Shown: positions 56,501-64,000, counted from the stretch's first letter. The stretch: DNA of 64,000 nt from Chitinophaga sp. sic0106 (GCF_019219075.1 NZ_JAHUWJ010000016.1:62001-126000); one strand, 5' to 3'. Notes: generated from the letters alone by a model not told the origin. Made by a program: numbers and translations.

Positions 56501-59500
56501 TACATTAGTGATGCCGGCAGGCACTGTATCTCTCAATACTACATTTGTAGCATCGGAAGGACCACTGTTGGTGACCGTAACGGTGTAACTGATAGGATCA
56601 CCTGCCACTATATGCCCGGAGGCAGGACCGGTTTTAAGTATGTTAATACCGGTTTTACTGGTGATCACTGTGTTTACCTGGTTGGAGGAATCTGCGATGC
56701 CTCCGGGAGGTGTAACGGTGGCTGTATTGGTAAGCGTACCCGTAGCATCGGCTGCTACTGTTCCTGATATCAATACTGTTAAGGTATTGCCCGAGCCATA
56801 TGGAATATTGGCATTAAAGTTCACATTACCCGTACCGCTCGCAGGTGTAGCAGTAGCGCTGCCTGCAGAGGTAACTGTCCAGCTTGGAGAGGTAAGCACC
56901 GCTGGCAGCAGATCCTGCACGGTGGCATTCACCAGATCAGAAGGACCGGCATTGCTGATCACCAGCGTGTAACTCATTGGCTCACCTGCAGCCACTGAGG
57001 CCGGACCAGTCTTTTGTGTGGTAATATCCACGCGGCTTTCCTGGTTATCAATATCCGTAGCGGTATTGCCACCAGGGTTAATATTCGTATAGCCGTCAGG
57101 GATAGTAACGGTTGCAGTGTTTACCAACTGCCCGGTATAGTCAGACGGGATAAAAAGTGTATACCTGATCGTTAGCGTGGTTCCTGCCGGAATATCAACC
57201 TGCTGGTTGATCTGCCCCAAACCCGAAGAATTTTGGAGGATAGTGGCACTGGAGGTGATGGTCCATAATCCCAGTGTGATGCCTGGAGGGAAAGGGTCTG
57301 TAATGGTAGCGCCAATCAGGTCAGAAGGCCCGTTGTTGGTAACTGTGATTGTATAGCTGTTAGCAGTACCCGGGGTATAGGTGAGTTTGTTATCCGTTTT
57401 AGTAACTACTACTTCCACTGCCTTGGTTACAGGTGTAGTAACCGAATCTCTTGGGTTACCATTGTTTACTGAACCAGCCGGCGGATACACCGTAACCCTG
57501 TTGGTAATGGATGGTTGCTGGTAAGTTGGTGCTATGGCCCCCACAGCAGTGATGGTTACACTTTGTCGTGGTGCCAGTGTTACGCCCGTTACGTTGCCGC
57601 TGGCCTGGTCAAAAGTACCCTGGGAAATGCTGCTGCTTTGCAGGATGAAGCCGGTAGGCAAGGTATCTCTGACTATAAATGTTTCATTGGGGTAGATAGT
57701 AGAAGGACCGTTGTTGGTAACCACGGCAGTGTAAGTGAGTGCTCCACCCGCTGCTACTGTAGCCACGTTGGCCGATTTATCCACTGCCATATTCAGCACC
57801 GGTGGGGTCACACTGATGTACACAACGGCATTATCGCAGGCACCGTGGGAATCACATACCTGGTAGGTAAACTGGTCGGTACCCTGGTAACCCGGTGATG
57901 GTGTATAGGTGAAAGTACCGTCCGCATTCAATTGCACGGTGCCATGTAATGGCATGGAAACCGGTGTAGTCGTTACCGTTAGTGGATCATTTTCGAGGTC
58001 ATAATCATTGGCAACTACATTGCCGGAAACCGGAACATCTCTGGGTGTTGCGTAAAGGTCGTCCACTGCAATCGGCGGATTATTGGGTACAGTGCCGTTG
58101 ACGGTAGAGGTATTATTGGTCATATCCGGATCAGGCACGCCTGTGGCGGCGCTGGCGGTAGCGGTATTAGTAATGACCGTACCACCAACTGCGGAGGAGT
58201 CTACCGTACCTCTAACGGTAATGGATATCTGATTTCCGGGAACAAACGGAATATTGGCTACCGCACTGATATTATTACCATTGCCAGCAACAGGTGTAAT
58301 GAGCACATTTGCCACGGTGGTAGTCGCATTCCAGGTAACATTGCTGAGTTGGGCAGGTACTACATCCGTAATGGTAACTCCCTGCGCATCAGATGGGCCC
58401 AGGTTTTCCACCAGCAGGCGGTAGGTAACGGTAGTGCCTGTACGATAAGTTCCGGCTGCGGTTTTACTGATTCGCACATCCGCCTGGGAAATATATTGCA
58501 GTACTACAGTAACTACGGCATTGCCGCAGGCGCCGGTATTGATTGTCCACGTAAGCGTGGCGCTGGTATTGGGCTGCAGCGTTACGGTGGTATTGGGGTC
58601 TGTTATATTGGAGATGTTGGCGCTGCCGGCGATCACTGCCCAGGTTCCGGTACCGGTTGCGGGGCTGTTGGCATTCATCACAAAAACACCACTGTTGTAT
58701 TTAGTTTGGTCCGGACCTGCGGTGGCGGTACCACCGCCGGTAACCACGGTGATGTTCACCGTATCCTGGGAGGAGGGGCAGCTACCGCCCTGGATACGCC
58801 ATACAAAGGAGTAGGTGCCTGTTTGCAGGTTCTGTATCTCTGTGGTAGGGCTGCCATTATTCAGGATGTTGGCCTGACCCGGGCCGGCTATCTGCGCCCA
58901 GTTACCATTTTCATTCTGGCCGGGGGTATTGGCCTGCATGGTGGTGGAGGTGGCGTTACAGATCTGTTGATCCGGGCCGGCATCGGCGGTGGTGGTACCG
59001 CGATTTACGCGGATGGTTACCTGTTGTGAGTTGGGCTGACATACGGGTCCGTTCGAGGTGGTCCATACAAACACGTAGGCGCCTTCGATCAACCCTGAAA
59101 CGGTGGCATTAGGATTTGAAGCATTATCGAAAATAGCGGTATTGGGTCCTGAGGACTGGGTCCACACGCCGGTTCCGGCAGTAGGGCGTTCTGCCTGCAG
59201 GGTATACGAGGTGCCGCAGATGGTAGCATCGCCACCCGGGCGGGAAGGCGTAGGTTGCTGCCAGTTAGTGATCAGCACTGTGTCCGACGCGTTGCCACAA
59301 CCACCGTTGGATACGGTCCATACAAAAGCGTAGGTACCATACTGTAAGTTATTCACATTGGTATTTGGGAAGGTAGGATTGTTGATGGTAGCGGTAGTAG
59401 GGCCATAGGCCTGTGTCCATACGCCGGTAACGTTATTTCCCTGGAGGTTAGCCCCACTGTTTTCACAATTATTCTGATCGGGTCCTGCATTAGCCGTAAC

Positions 59501-60436
59501 GGCGTTCGCCACGAGGGTTGTATCTCTCTTTATATTATTACAACCGCCGCCCGAAGGGGCCGCATTACATTCTTCCTGCTCGTTGCCGGGCACCTGGTTA
59601 TTTGGGTTGGAAGCGTCCGTATCCAGGTCGGTACCAGATCTTATCACGGCTACTTCCACGATGCCAAGGTTTGCCGGTGCGGGCTGGGTGACCAGCACAT
59701 TAAACACAAAAGTGGCCATCCCATTAGGTGTCAGGGTTATGGAGTCAATATAAATGCTGTTTACCACGCTACCGGTGCCAAAGGAGCCACCACCGGCAGT
59801 TATATTTTTACTTACCAGGGAGATGTTATTGACCGTAGTGGTAACACCCACTTGTAATTTAGCGTTGACAGCGGAATCCGGGCCATTATTCCGGATACCT
59901 ACCTGTATCGTATAGGCACTGTTGACGCAGGCGTTGGTGGGGGTTTCAATGAATGTCACCTCCATATCCATCTGCCGGCGGGTGTCTATCACATCGGTGG
60001 TGGAGTTGTTGGCAGTATTATTATCGTTAGGAGTGACAACAGTGGCGGTATTGCTGATGGTATTGGGTGCATCGGAGGCTACTTTTACCGGTATGGTGAT
60101 AGCGGGGTAGTTGTCACCGCCGCCGCCGATCACGTCTGACCTGGTGGCGGTGATGGTATTGCCGGTGGTGGTAATCGTCCATCCGTTACCGGTAGGTGTA
60201 CCGGGGATAAGGCCGGTGGGCAGTACATCCGTTACCGTTACCAGGTTGCCGCCTTGTTTGGAGGTACCTACATTTCTTACGGTTAGGGTATACGTACCCG
60301 TTAGGCTCTTACGGAGATTGCCGGAATTTGTTTTTGTGATCGTCATATCCGGGTTTTGAGCCATGGTGGCTTGTCCGGAAGCTACAAGAATAGTACAGAA
60401 CAATAGAATAGTGTAACGCAGTATAAACTTACCCAT
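47594..60436 (-). CDS. Giant 4,280-aa repeat surface protein with type IX secretion signal (type B)
   Basis: Signal peptide (ILRYTILLFCTILVASGQ) and then, in order: a DUF11 domain (~28-160), a diverged DUF11-like domain (~160-313), four PKD/Ig-like units with the motif G-x-W-x-x-x-x-G-P (~314-650), another DUF11, a cadherin/Ig-like domain starting PPIAVDDLYATP (~783-870), two DUF11, then 24 DUF11 repeats of ~127 aa each (~1132-4190). The last ~85 residues (FLPNIISPNGDGKNDYF, YNRWGNQVYQS, GTYFYILQL) are the gliding-motility-associated C-terminal domain, the T9SS type B signal. After ~880 cysteine is almost absent. Probably a surface adhesin or stalk exported by T9SS, whose regulator PorX is at 7.1 kb. 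Single uninterrupted frame. Confidence 0.93.
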   Translation of the reverse strand: MGKFILRYTILLFCTILVASGQATMAQNPDMTITKTNSGNLRKSLTGTYTLTVRNVGTSKQGGNLVTVTDVLPTGLIPGTPTGNGWTITTTGNTITATRSDVIGGGGDNYPAITIPVKVASDAPNTISNTATVVTPNDNNTANNSTTDVIDTRRQMDMEVTFIETPTNACVNSAYTIQVGIRNNGPDSAVNAKLQVGVTTTVNNISLVSKNITAGGGSFGTGSVVNSIYIDSITLTPNGMATFVFNVLVTQPAPANLGIVEVAVIRSGTDLDTDASNPNNQVPGNEQEECNAAPSGGGCNNIKRDTTLVANAVTANAGPDQNNCENSGANLQGNNVTGVWTQAYGPTTATINNPTFPNTNVNNLQYGTYAFVWTVSNGGCGNASDTVLITNWQQPTPSRPGGDATICGTSYTLQAERPTAGTGVWTQSSGPNTAIFDNASNPNATVSGLIEGAYVFVWTTSNGPVCQPNSQQVTIRVNRGTTTADAGPDQQICNATSTTMQANTPGQNENGNWAQIAGPGQANILNNGSPTTEIQNLQTGTYSFVWRIQGGSCPSSQDTVNITVVTGGGTATAGPDQTKYNSGVFVMNANSPATGTGTWAVIAGSANISNITDPNTTVTLQPNTSATLTWTINTGACGNAVVTVVLQYISQADVRISKTAAGTYRTGTTVTYRLLVENLGPSDAQGVTITDVVPAQLSNVTWNATTTVANVLITPVAGNGNNISAVANIPFVPGNQISITVRGTVDSSAVGGTVITNTATASAATGVPDPDMTNNTSTVNGTVPNNPPIAVDDLYATPRDVPVSGNVVANDYDLENDPLTVTTTPVSMPLHGTVQLNADGTFTYTPSPGYQGTDQFTYQVCDSHGACDNAVVYISVTPPVLNMAVDKSANVATVAAGGALTYTAVVTNNGPSTIYPNETFIVRDTLPTGFILQSSSISQGTFDQASGNVTGVTLAPRQSVTITAVGAIAPTYQQPSITNRVTVYPPAGSVNNGNPRDSVTTPVTKAVEVVVTKTDNKLTYTPGTANSYTITVTNNGPSDLIGATITDPFPPGITLGLWTITSSATILQNSSGLGQINQQVDIPAGTTLTIRYTLFIPSDYTGQLVNTATVTIPDGYTNINPGGNTATDIDNQESRVDITTQKTGPASVAAGEPMSYTLVISNAGPSDLVNATVQDLLPAVLTSPSWTVTSAGSATATPASGTGNVNFNANIPYGSGNTLTVLISGTVAADATGTLTNTATVTPPGGIADSSNQVNTVITSKTGINILKTGPASGHIVAGDPISYTVTVTNSGPSDATNVVLRDTVPAGITNVSWRITGSGGAAVAAGGAASGTGNIIGSTVDIPAGTGSQIVLTINGTVNPDAAGILSNTAYATANGTTKEANNKTIVENEPALSIVKAGPATADAGAVITYTLNVTNSGPSNAVNALIADDLPTSLTNVSWTATAVGAAAIKSGAAGTGNTLNVIADIPAGTNNIVTITITATIRPSVMGVIANEGRVTVNNDQTSSNRVETIVNSNSQLQVVKAGPATIAAGGTITYNLTILNPGPSDAAVVMLKDTFPAMLSNMVVKTSTEGSAAVTNVITNGNVLEVVGNIKAGAGNAIHVTVNLLVDPTFSGTITNQATAATGNGTSYPSNVVTTDVLSQPKLQVVKSGPDTATAGLVLNYLVRVSNSGLSDAQQVVISDVVPATLTGVYWTTAVAGAATITSGATGTGNNVSLIANIPHGAGNLVDIFIFGKSAPGFQGTIQNVAMATPGGGTAVPSDTIATTIVSRPQLLIQKSGPQQVVAGGKVVYTIDVTNQGPSDAADVDISDMVPKEMINVTWTTFTSGGATIISGATGTGNNVVTHASIPASNGNVRITINATADPSAAGTVLNLAAETIDHIDSVKSTVQTLILNNPALVLQKTGPDTISAGKVINYTLIATNLSTANANNITLQDVVPQEITNVTWTASITGNATIATGQTGTGNNVLITGNIPGNTGNHIFVNVAGTVRPDFTGTFRNIGAIFTPGNAINYSDTIVTTVTNKPNVKIVKTAPDSVAAGGIINFSLLVTNSGPSDATNLNITDPLPATLQNVTWTSVSSGNASVVSGGGSGNNLLVTGNIGAGANNYIRINISATVDPAFTGIITNSALVNMTGLPVVSSNETQTVVYRKPGLSMAKIGQTRANIGGQINYSIVVRNTGPSNATGVTISDIVPADIINVTWNALVTGNAQITSASSGTGNSVNITGNINAGGTNAIYVSVRGTVKPDATPSTLQNIGRASSPDQAEITDTVNTSLIYSPGLQLQKSGPAALHPGDAVTYTINVSNSGPSDIPTMNIGDVINPGILNPVWNVTTTGNATVSATSGTGDINLTAGIAAGNGNRILITVSGQLDPAYQQSTLTNTAVGAIPGNLPVVSNVNTTITSRADMKLTKSGPSLAAAGENITYTLTLSNAGPSNVYGYTFNDVIPSGLTNVTWTATPTGAGATVSANSGTGNVSFTGDLPADVASIQVVIHATVKPDVQPGNIINTASAIAVGVPQAVATFVTAVSQHADLAITKSGPATIRVGQNVTYTIKVTNNGPSDVLGATIADVVPAGITITSASATTTGNASAMSPSIVGQNGSLVVNIAAGAGNAVIVTINGIVTPAVAASITNTATVTPPAGMTDDNLTNNTSTVTSTTSTFVGGAVAKSGPALAHIGDTIQYVMTIDNNGLTDLNGIAFTDNLPADLQVIGWNAVPTGNASITPSTGTENNIAATVNVGSSLSGVITITADAIVLSTAGATVTNTATLGTAPPQSSTVVTNIDKSVNLRINKTGPLALQAGLPITYTITVSNGGAADVVNALTADTISYAILNPTWTAVGQDGATVTTGSGSGDISLNASIPARQGSVFITVSGTVDPAFQGVITNTAVATLPAGVSGPSPVTSVVNTVVSANTALQILKSGPDAAASGGHVSYVLQVSNPGPATANGITILDTIAASLTNVSWTASAINGSIVSGATGTGNLLNVQANLSDGGIARIFIEGDVRTDFTGTILNTGHAAHGGTDYASNQVQTVVTTRAGISINKSGPAAAQAGAPIDYVITVINRGPADAIGVTIGDLIPAQILNPVWTAVAEDSAVITSGATTDIPGNVVLTANIRANAASRIVVNVHGTIDPAFTGTITNVGQTQLPNQAILTDTVVTNVSNFAGLDLHKTGPDSAAAGSLITYSVSVVNNGPSAGTGIRIVDTLAATLQDVHWSARANGRSSIQGGNVINKTGNPDFTADMPAGVANSILLTITGKVAPSFTGTISNYAVGVVNGVNVPSNTVNTIVASNTAVSITKTGLQQANAGGRATYGIVVTNAGPSDAPAIQVSDIIPAAIQGAAWQATAQGSATINGGTSLSGTGNISFTGSIPAGSNNSILVSLVGTIDTTFSGVLTNTATAQTGALIDSSTVATNVISDPKVTIQKSGPDTVSAGAGITYSLVVQNTGYVPLNSLRITDVVPAKVRNVTWSAVATGGTITGGSSGSGNNVLVNGTLGVGTQNNITVTITGTVNPSDTGVISNVCHVAEGNQILDRDHVVTAITQNENVQLTKSGPARAASGSRITYLIDATNYGPSDLINGLISDVVVPDIHNVTWTVSTSGNAVLTSPVTGSGNNVTVTGTLPAGDSNHVHIVVHGTIDPAFTGRLVNVATGRDTKGRSQQAAVVTLVTKQAAPGIAKTGPATANAGEAVSYQISVSNLGTSNIDGAIITDTVPALLTNVTWSASGVGTAFITGPSTGSGNNISLNGSIPVGAANSIQIRVTGRIPANTTAASINNTAVVKATDGTTARSNMVVTTINKSFALKAVKTGPARANAGDSITYVLRVTNSGPTDGAAVTIGDALSAANFSGYKWVATPVGRATLNSIAVGTNTPINVLGNLPAGDTNAIVITITARIRADFSGQISNTGTAAVGSVVVNSNTVLTTVTRVADLMITKLGDLELEDGAFITYTLIARNNGPAAGDGAVITDLIPARITNISAGVETTSGGAGNVQLTVVNNQLRATIGTFPVGSSAIIVIKGQVTGIGIVTNQAFIVTPNGVTDPIPDNNSSRVINSVVTQQNKTDLRLTKTYQGAASLHVGDRVVFDIAVTNAGPRLTRLVTVRDTLQANLELVGQPTVSTGSVTYDAASRILTWSIGAMQVNDVHTMALTARVTNTGAVKNAAAVTGLLPDFDLSNNYDTTEAIPVTGDDIFLPNIISPNGDGKNDYFKVPGIERYPNSTLLIYNRWGNQVYQSKNYHNEWDGNGLNEGTYFYILQLNTGNGDREYKGWIELVR
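47866..57040 (-). repeat. Array of 24 tandem DUF11 repeat units within the giant gene
   Basis: Units of about 380 bases, recognised by a recurring opening such as KSGPA or KTGPD, then Y-T-x-x-V-x-N-x-G-P-S-D and D-x-V-P. They are well conserved in protein motif but clearly diverged in DNA, so this is an old array, not a recent amplification. Coordinates are approximate. Confidence 0.8.
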
Positions 60437-60540
60437 AAATTGGTTTTTAGGGAGGCAGATGATGCTGGTATGGGAGCAAACAGGTCAGTTGATCTTTAAC
60501 CATTTAGCAGGGGCTTGGGTTCAAATTCCGTTGATATTTC

Positions 60541-60616
60541 GCAGTTTACGTTCCTGAACCGAAGGTTCCGGAACGTAAACTGCCCTTCTCCACGCGGCTG
60601 AGTGGAGAAGGGCAGT
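60541..60616. repeat. Paired hairpins sharing a 5-base junction upstream of the giant gene
   Basis: Hairpin 1: perfect 14-bp arms (60541-60554 with 60570-60583), then a T/C mismatch and an inner gaacc-gaa-ggttc apex. Hairpin 2: perfect 15-bp arms (60579-60593 with 60602-60616). The junction actgc (60579-60583) belongs to both; gcagt stands at both outer ends. No U-run. It lies between the atpA terminator and the giant gene. Confidence 0.8.
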
Positions 60617-60624
60617 AAAACGAA

Positions 60625-60655
60625 AAAAGGCTCTCCGGATACCGGAGAGCCTTTT
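60625..60655 (-). terminator. Terminator of the ATP synthase operon
   Basis: Perfect 14-bp stem (60625-60638 with 60642-60655), 3-base loop, followed on the minus strand by U residues. It directly follows the atpA stop. Confidence 0.88.
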
Positions 60656-60673
60656 CTATATTATTTTATTCGC

Positions 60674-62251
60674 TTATGCGAATCTTGGTTTCAGTTCATT
60701 TGCGAGTGTAACCATTTTCTTGATACCATCTTCTGGCAGGTTACCTTTTTTGAACTCGAGGAGTACATCTGGCAGGCGAACATCCATTTCGTTCAGAAAA
60801 GCTTCTTCGAAAGCGCGTACTTGTTTAACTGGCACTTCGCGGAGCAGACCGTTGGTACCCAGGTAAATCATAGCCACTTGCTTTTCTACAGAGTAAGGGC
60901 TGTACTGTGCCTGTTTCAGGATTTCCACGTTACGCTGACCTTTGTCGATTACCGCTTTGGTAGCAGCATCGAGGTCACCACCGAATTTGGAGAAGGCTTC
61001 CATCTCGCGATATTGTGCCTGGTCCAGTTTCAGGGTACCGGATACTTTTTTCATGGATTTGATCTGCGCGTTACCACCTACGCGGGATACGGAGATACCT
61101 ACGTTGATCGCAGGACGGATACCGGCGTTGAACAGGTTACCTTCCAGGAAGATCTGACCATCGGTGATGGAGATTACGTTGGTAGGGATGTATGCCGATA
61201 CGTCAGACGCCTGAGTTTCGATGATCGGGAGTGCTGTCAGGGAACCACCACCTTTTACCAGGTGTTTGATTGATTCTGGCAGGTCGTTCATCTGGCGGGC
61301 GATTTCATCTTTGTTGATGATTTTCGCAGCACGCTCGAGCAGACGGCTATGCAGGTAGAATACGTCACCAGGGTATGCTTCACGACCTGGAGGGCGTTTC
61401 AGCAGCAGGGACACCTCACGGTAAGCCACGGCTTGTTTAGACAGATCATCGTATACGATCAGTGCAGGGCGACCGCTATCACGGAAGAACTCACCGATAG
61501 CAGCACCAGCGAATGGAGCGTAGAACTGCAGCGGAGCAGGATCAGCAGCGTTAGCAGCTACGATGGTAGTGTAAGCCATAGCGCCTGCTTCCTGTAAAGT
61601 TTTCATCACACCGGCAACGGTAGATGCTTTCTGACCGATTGCTACGTAGATGCAATATACTGGCTTACCAGCTTCGTAGAATTCTTTCTGATTGATGATG
61701 GTATCGATACAGATGGCAGTTTTACCAGTCTGACGGTCACCGATTACCAGCTCACGCTGACCACGGCCGATAGGAATCATAGCGTCGATCGCTTTAACAC
61801 CTGTTTGCAGTGGTTCTTTTACTGGTTCACGGAACAGAACGCCCGGTGCTTTACGCTCCAGTGGCATTTCGTACAGTTCACCAGTGATAGGGCCTTTACC
61901 ATCGATTGGCTGACCCAGGGTATTTACTACGCGACCAACCATACCTTCACCTACGTTGATAGATGCGATTTTTTTGGTACGACGTACTTTATCACCTTCT
62001 TTAATACCTGTTGATTCACCCATCAATACCACACCTACGTTGTCTTCTTCCAGGTTCAAAGCGATTGCCTGAACACCGTTACTGAATTCAACCAGCTCAC
62101 CGTAACCTACGTTACCCAAACCGTAAATGCGGGCAATACCATCACCCACCTGCAATACTGTACCTACCTCTTCCAGGCTCGCATCAGCATTGAAGTTGCT
62201 TAACTGCTGGCGTAATATCGCCGAAATTTCATCAGGTTTAATATCAACCAT
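60674..62251 (-). CDS. atpA: ATP synthase F1 subunit alpha
   Basis: Non-catalytic nucleotide-binding subunit of the F1 hexamer, 525 aa. Walker A is GDRQTGKT (171-178), Walker B region [12 protein letters not shown], and the alpha signature [14 protein letters not shown]. Last gene of the unit in this window: a terminator follows, and no atpG, which often comes next, is present. Starts 82 bp after atpH. Confidence 0.97.
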   Translation of the reverse strand: MVDIKPDEISAILRQQLSNFNADASLEEVGTVLQVGDGIARIYGLGNVGYGELVEFSNGVQAIALNLEEDNVGVVLMGESTGIKEGDKVRRTKKIASINVGEGMVGRVVNTLGQPIDGKGPITGELYEMPLERKAPGVLFREPVKEPLQTGVKAIDAMIPIGRGQRELVIGDRQTGKTAICIDTIINQKEFYEAGKPVYCIYVAIGQKASTVAGVMKTLQEAGAMAYTTIVAANAADPAPLQFYAPFAGAAIGEFFRDSGRPALIVYDDLSKQAVAYREVSLLLKRPPGREAYPGDVFYLHSRLLERAAKIINKDEIARQMNDLPESIKHLVKGGGSLTALPIIETQASDVSAYIPTNVISITDGQIFLEGNLFNAGIRPAINVGISVSRVGGNAQIKSMKKVSGTLKLDQAQYREMEAFSKFGGDLDAATKAVIDKGQRNVEILKQAQYSPYSVEKQVAMIYLGTNGLLREVPVKQVRAFEEAFLNEMDVRLPDVLLEFKKGNLPEDGIKKMVTLANELKPRFA

Positions 62252-62333
62252 AATTATGCTTTTTAAAAAGAGTCGTTAGAGTAATTGATTGTAACGACAA
62301 CAGCTTTGCGTGTACGCAGCGGCTGCTGTATTA

Positions 62334-62891
62334 TTAGCGTATCTCTGATACGTAAATGTTCTTTGTGAATTGTTGTCTGAGGCCATTCAGTTCGTTCTGA
62401 ATAGAAGCATCATACAACTGATCTCCAGCTTCCAGTACGAAACCACCGATCAGCTCAGGTTTAACCTTTGCTTCCAGCTGTACCTGCTGTGTACCGTCAG
62501 CCACGCGCTGTTTGATCATATCCAGCGTTGCTTGTTCCATAGGAACGGCGGTAGTGATTTTTACAGTAGCAATGTTTTTGATCACATTGTACTGTTTTCC
62601 AAATTCCGCGGCAATTTCAGGCAGGTTGCTTTCGCGGCCTTTATTTACCAGCAATTTGATGAACAGCTGTGTAGTTGAAGATACACGGCCATTCAGCACT
62701 GCGTCCAGGATTTTCAGTTTCGCATCCGCCTTAATGATCGGGCTTTTGAGTAACAGCACCAGGTCGCGGTTTGTTTTCATCACCTGTTGTAAAAACAGCA
62801 TATCGTTATGCACTTCTTCGAGCTGATTCTTTTCCAGAACCAGGTCAATCAATGATTTTGCATACCGGGATGCTAAACGGGGATTCTGCAT
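62334..62891 (-). CDS. atpH: ATP synthase F1 subunit delta
   Basis: Peripheral-stalk linker between F1 and subunit b, 185 aa. The N-terminus (RLASRYAKSLIDLVLE) and the C-terminal GGFVLEAGDQLYDASIQNEL block are the family marks. Position between atpF and atpA is as expected. Confidence 0.95.
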   Translation of the reverse strand: MQNPRLASRYAKSLIDLVLEKNQLEEVHNDMLFLQQVMKTNRDLVLLLKSPIIKADAKLKILDAVLNGRVSSTTQLFIKLLVNKGRESNLPEIAAEFGKQYNVIKNIATVKITTAVPMEQATLDMIKQRVADGTQQVQLEAKVKPELIGGFVLEAGDQLYDASIQNELNGLRQQFTKNIYVSEIR

Positions 62892-62948
62892 ATCGCTTAT
62901 AGCTTTTAGCCTTCCACCAGCTGTTTGGACTGATGAACTGCCTTATTC

Positions 62949-63443
62949 TTAATTCAATTTGATTTCCTGTGCCAGTTCTTTTACATAACCTTCCTGTGCT
63001 GATTTATCAGAGAGTTCTTTTCTCAGGATTTTCTCAGCTACTTCGATAGCAAGGTTACCCACCTGGTTTTTCACTTCCGTTAACGCAGCCATTTTCTGAC
63101 TTTCGATAGCGGCATATGCTTCAGAGATGATCTTTTTAGCTTCCGCCTGTGCTTGGGTCTTAGCTTCGCCGATGATCATATCTTTTGCATCCTTAGCTTC
63201 TTTCAGGATTTTACTTCTTTCTGCTTTTGCTTCAGCCAGTACATGTTCATGTTCTGCCTTCATCTGCGCCATTTCTTCTTTCACTCTTTCTGCAGAAGCG
63301 ATAGAATCAGCAATAGATCCTTCCCTTTCTTTCAGCACCGCCAGGATTGGAGTCCAGGCAAATTTCTTCAGGATGAGGAATACAATAACGAAGATTACAA
63401 AGGAGATGATAAATAAGCCGACCGCTGGTATCAACAGATCCAT
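62949..63443 (-). CDS. atpF: ATP synthase F0 subunit b
   Basis: Peripheral stalk subunit, 164 aa from the ATG at 63443 (MDLLIPAVGLF). One N-terminal membrane helix (~5-27), then a long alanine/lysine/glutamate-rich coiled coil (AEAKAERSKILKEAKDAKD). A longer reading by 16 residues from an upstream ATG would put polar residues before the helix and is less likely. Confidence 0.95.
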   Translation of the reverse strand: MDLLIPAVGLFIISFVIFVIVFLILKKFAWTPILAVLKEREGSIADSIASAERVKEEMAQMKAEHEHVLAEAKAERSKILKEAKDAKDMIIGEAKTQAQAEAKKIISEAYAAIESQKMAALTEVKNQVGNLAIEVAEKILRKELSDKSAQEGYVKELAQEIKLN

Positions 63444-63525
63444 ATTACGAGGATTTAATTTTTTTGTGTTTGTAAAGATTACTGCATCCATTGCCCTGTG
63501 CGCCGGATGCAGTAAAGAGTTTGGC

Positions 63526-63816
<291 letters not shown>

Positions 63817-63835
63817 TTAAAAATTAACTAATTGA

Positions 63836-64000
63836 TTAGTGGTGTGCACCATGTGCATCATCATGACCACCTTCCATCGCCTGACCAATGAATACTGATG
63901 TCAGCGTAGCGAAGATGAACGCCTGGATAAACGCTACCAGCAATTCCAGCATCATCATTACGATGTTGAACAGAATAGTGATAGGCAGGAAGCCATAACC
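63836..64000 (-). CDS. atpB: ATP synthase F0 subunit a, C-terminal end (truncated by window edge)
   Basis: The last 54 residues only, on the minus strand, with the stop at 63836-63838. They read as the final membrane helices of subunit a (LLVAFIQAFIFATLTSVFIG) followed by a histidine/aspartate-rich tail ending HDDAHGAHH. The motif LxxxxAxIQAFIFxxL and position before atpE fix the identity. Confidence 0.9.
   Translation of the reverse strand, partial: GYGFLPITILFNIVMMMLELLVAFIQAFIFATLTSVFIGQAMEGGHDDAHGAHH

Noticed and set aside
47866-57040. CRISPR or recent tandem duplication in the giant gene
   Set aside because: Repeat units are ~380 bp and diverged in DNA; they are coding repeats of a protein domain.
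47651-60359. Dozens of long open frames on the plus strand opposite the giant gene, up to 313 codons (52008-52949)
   Set aside because: Antisense shadows: threonine, valine, asparagine and glycine codons of the repeats rarely give stops on the other strand. Their products are repetitive and have no signal or domain.
60505-60540. tRNA-like GGGTTCAAATTCC
   Set aside because: The flanking bases do not form a T-stem, and no acceptor or anticodon arm could be found.
5860-60616. Treating the paired hairpins as REP/BIME-type mobile repeats
   Set aside because: Stem sequences differ at every locus; only the architecture is shared, and no RAYT-type transposase gene is present.

Overview
The window comes from a member of the Bacteroidota, most probably a Chitinophaga-like Chitinophagaceae. 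The evidence is a fused LpxC-FabZ, the type IX secretion (T9SS) regulator PorX, a type B T9SS C-terminal sorting domain, DUF3098 beside FtsX and UppP, near absence of Shine-Dalgarno sequences, and many TAnnTTTG (-7) promoter boxes. Coding density is high, and most of the window is ordinary chromosomal housekeeping with no insertion sequences, phage genes, CRISPR arrays or RNA genes that I can recognise.

Layout. 1-3.4 kb: trigger factor (5' truncated), clpP, clpX and a small helical protein. 3.7-8.7 kb (minus): an acyl-CoA dehydrogenase with a helix-hairpin-helix protein, then a metallo-hydrolase, a 106-aa protein and PorX. 9-14.2 kb (plus): an HD hydrolase, the lipid A genes lpxD, lpxC-fabZ and lpxA, and an ABC ATPase. 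14.3-19.7 kb: an Atg22-like MFS carrier, a lactonase-like enzyme, a GroES-like protein, a HerA-like ATPase and an oxidoreductase. 19.8-28 kb: RecQ, a copper P-type ATPase, TsaE, alanine dehydrogenase, and UppP/DUF3098/FtsX. 28-36 kb: leuS, an M23 peptidase, an EEP-family hydrolase, a lipoprotein, an M28 peptidase and ruvB. 36-44.5 kb: two OmpR-type response regulators without kinases, DUF3108, a flippase-like membrane protein, ruvC, a HIT protein, greA, a 2-hydroxyacid dehydrogenase, rsmA and pdxA. 44.5-60.4 kb (minus): a small secreted protein, a TonB-dependent receptor and one 12.8-kb gene for a 4,280-residue surface protein. 60.6-64 kb (minus): the ATP synthase genes atpB(partial)-E-F-H-A.

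The genes linked by function are PorX (T9SS regulation) with the giant T9SS cargo protein, the lipid A block, the FtsX/UppP cell-wall block, the RuvB/RuvC pair and the ATP synthase operon. The most unusual DNA structure is a recurrent intergenic architecture: two or three long, near-perfect hairpins set side by side, in which the 3' arm of one shares 2-9 bases with the 5' arm of the next, so both cannot form completely at once. It occurs at five loci with unrelated stem sequences. A second theme is a set of genes whose -7 box lies only 3-15 bp from the start codon, including a back-to-back pair whose membrane-protein member appears to start at CTG. All calls are from reading the sequence; no database search or folding calculation was possible.
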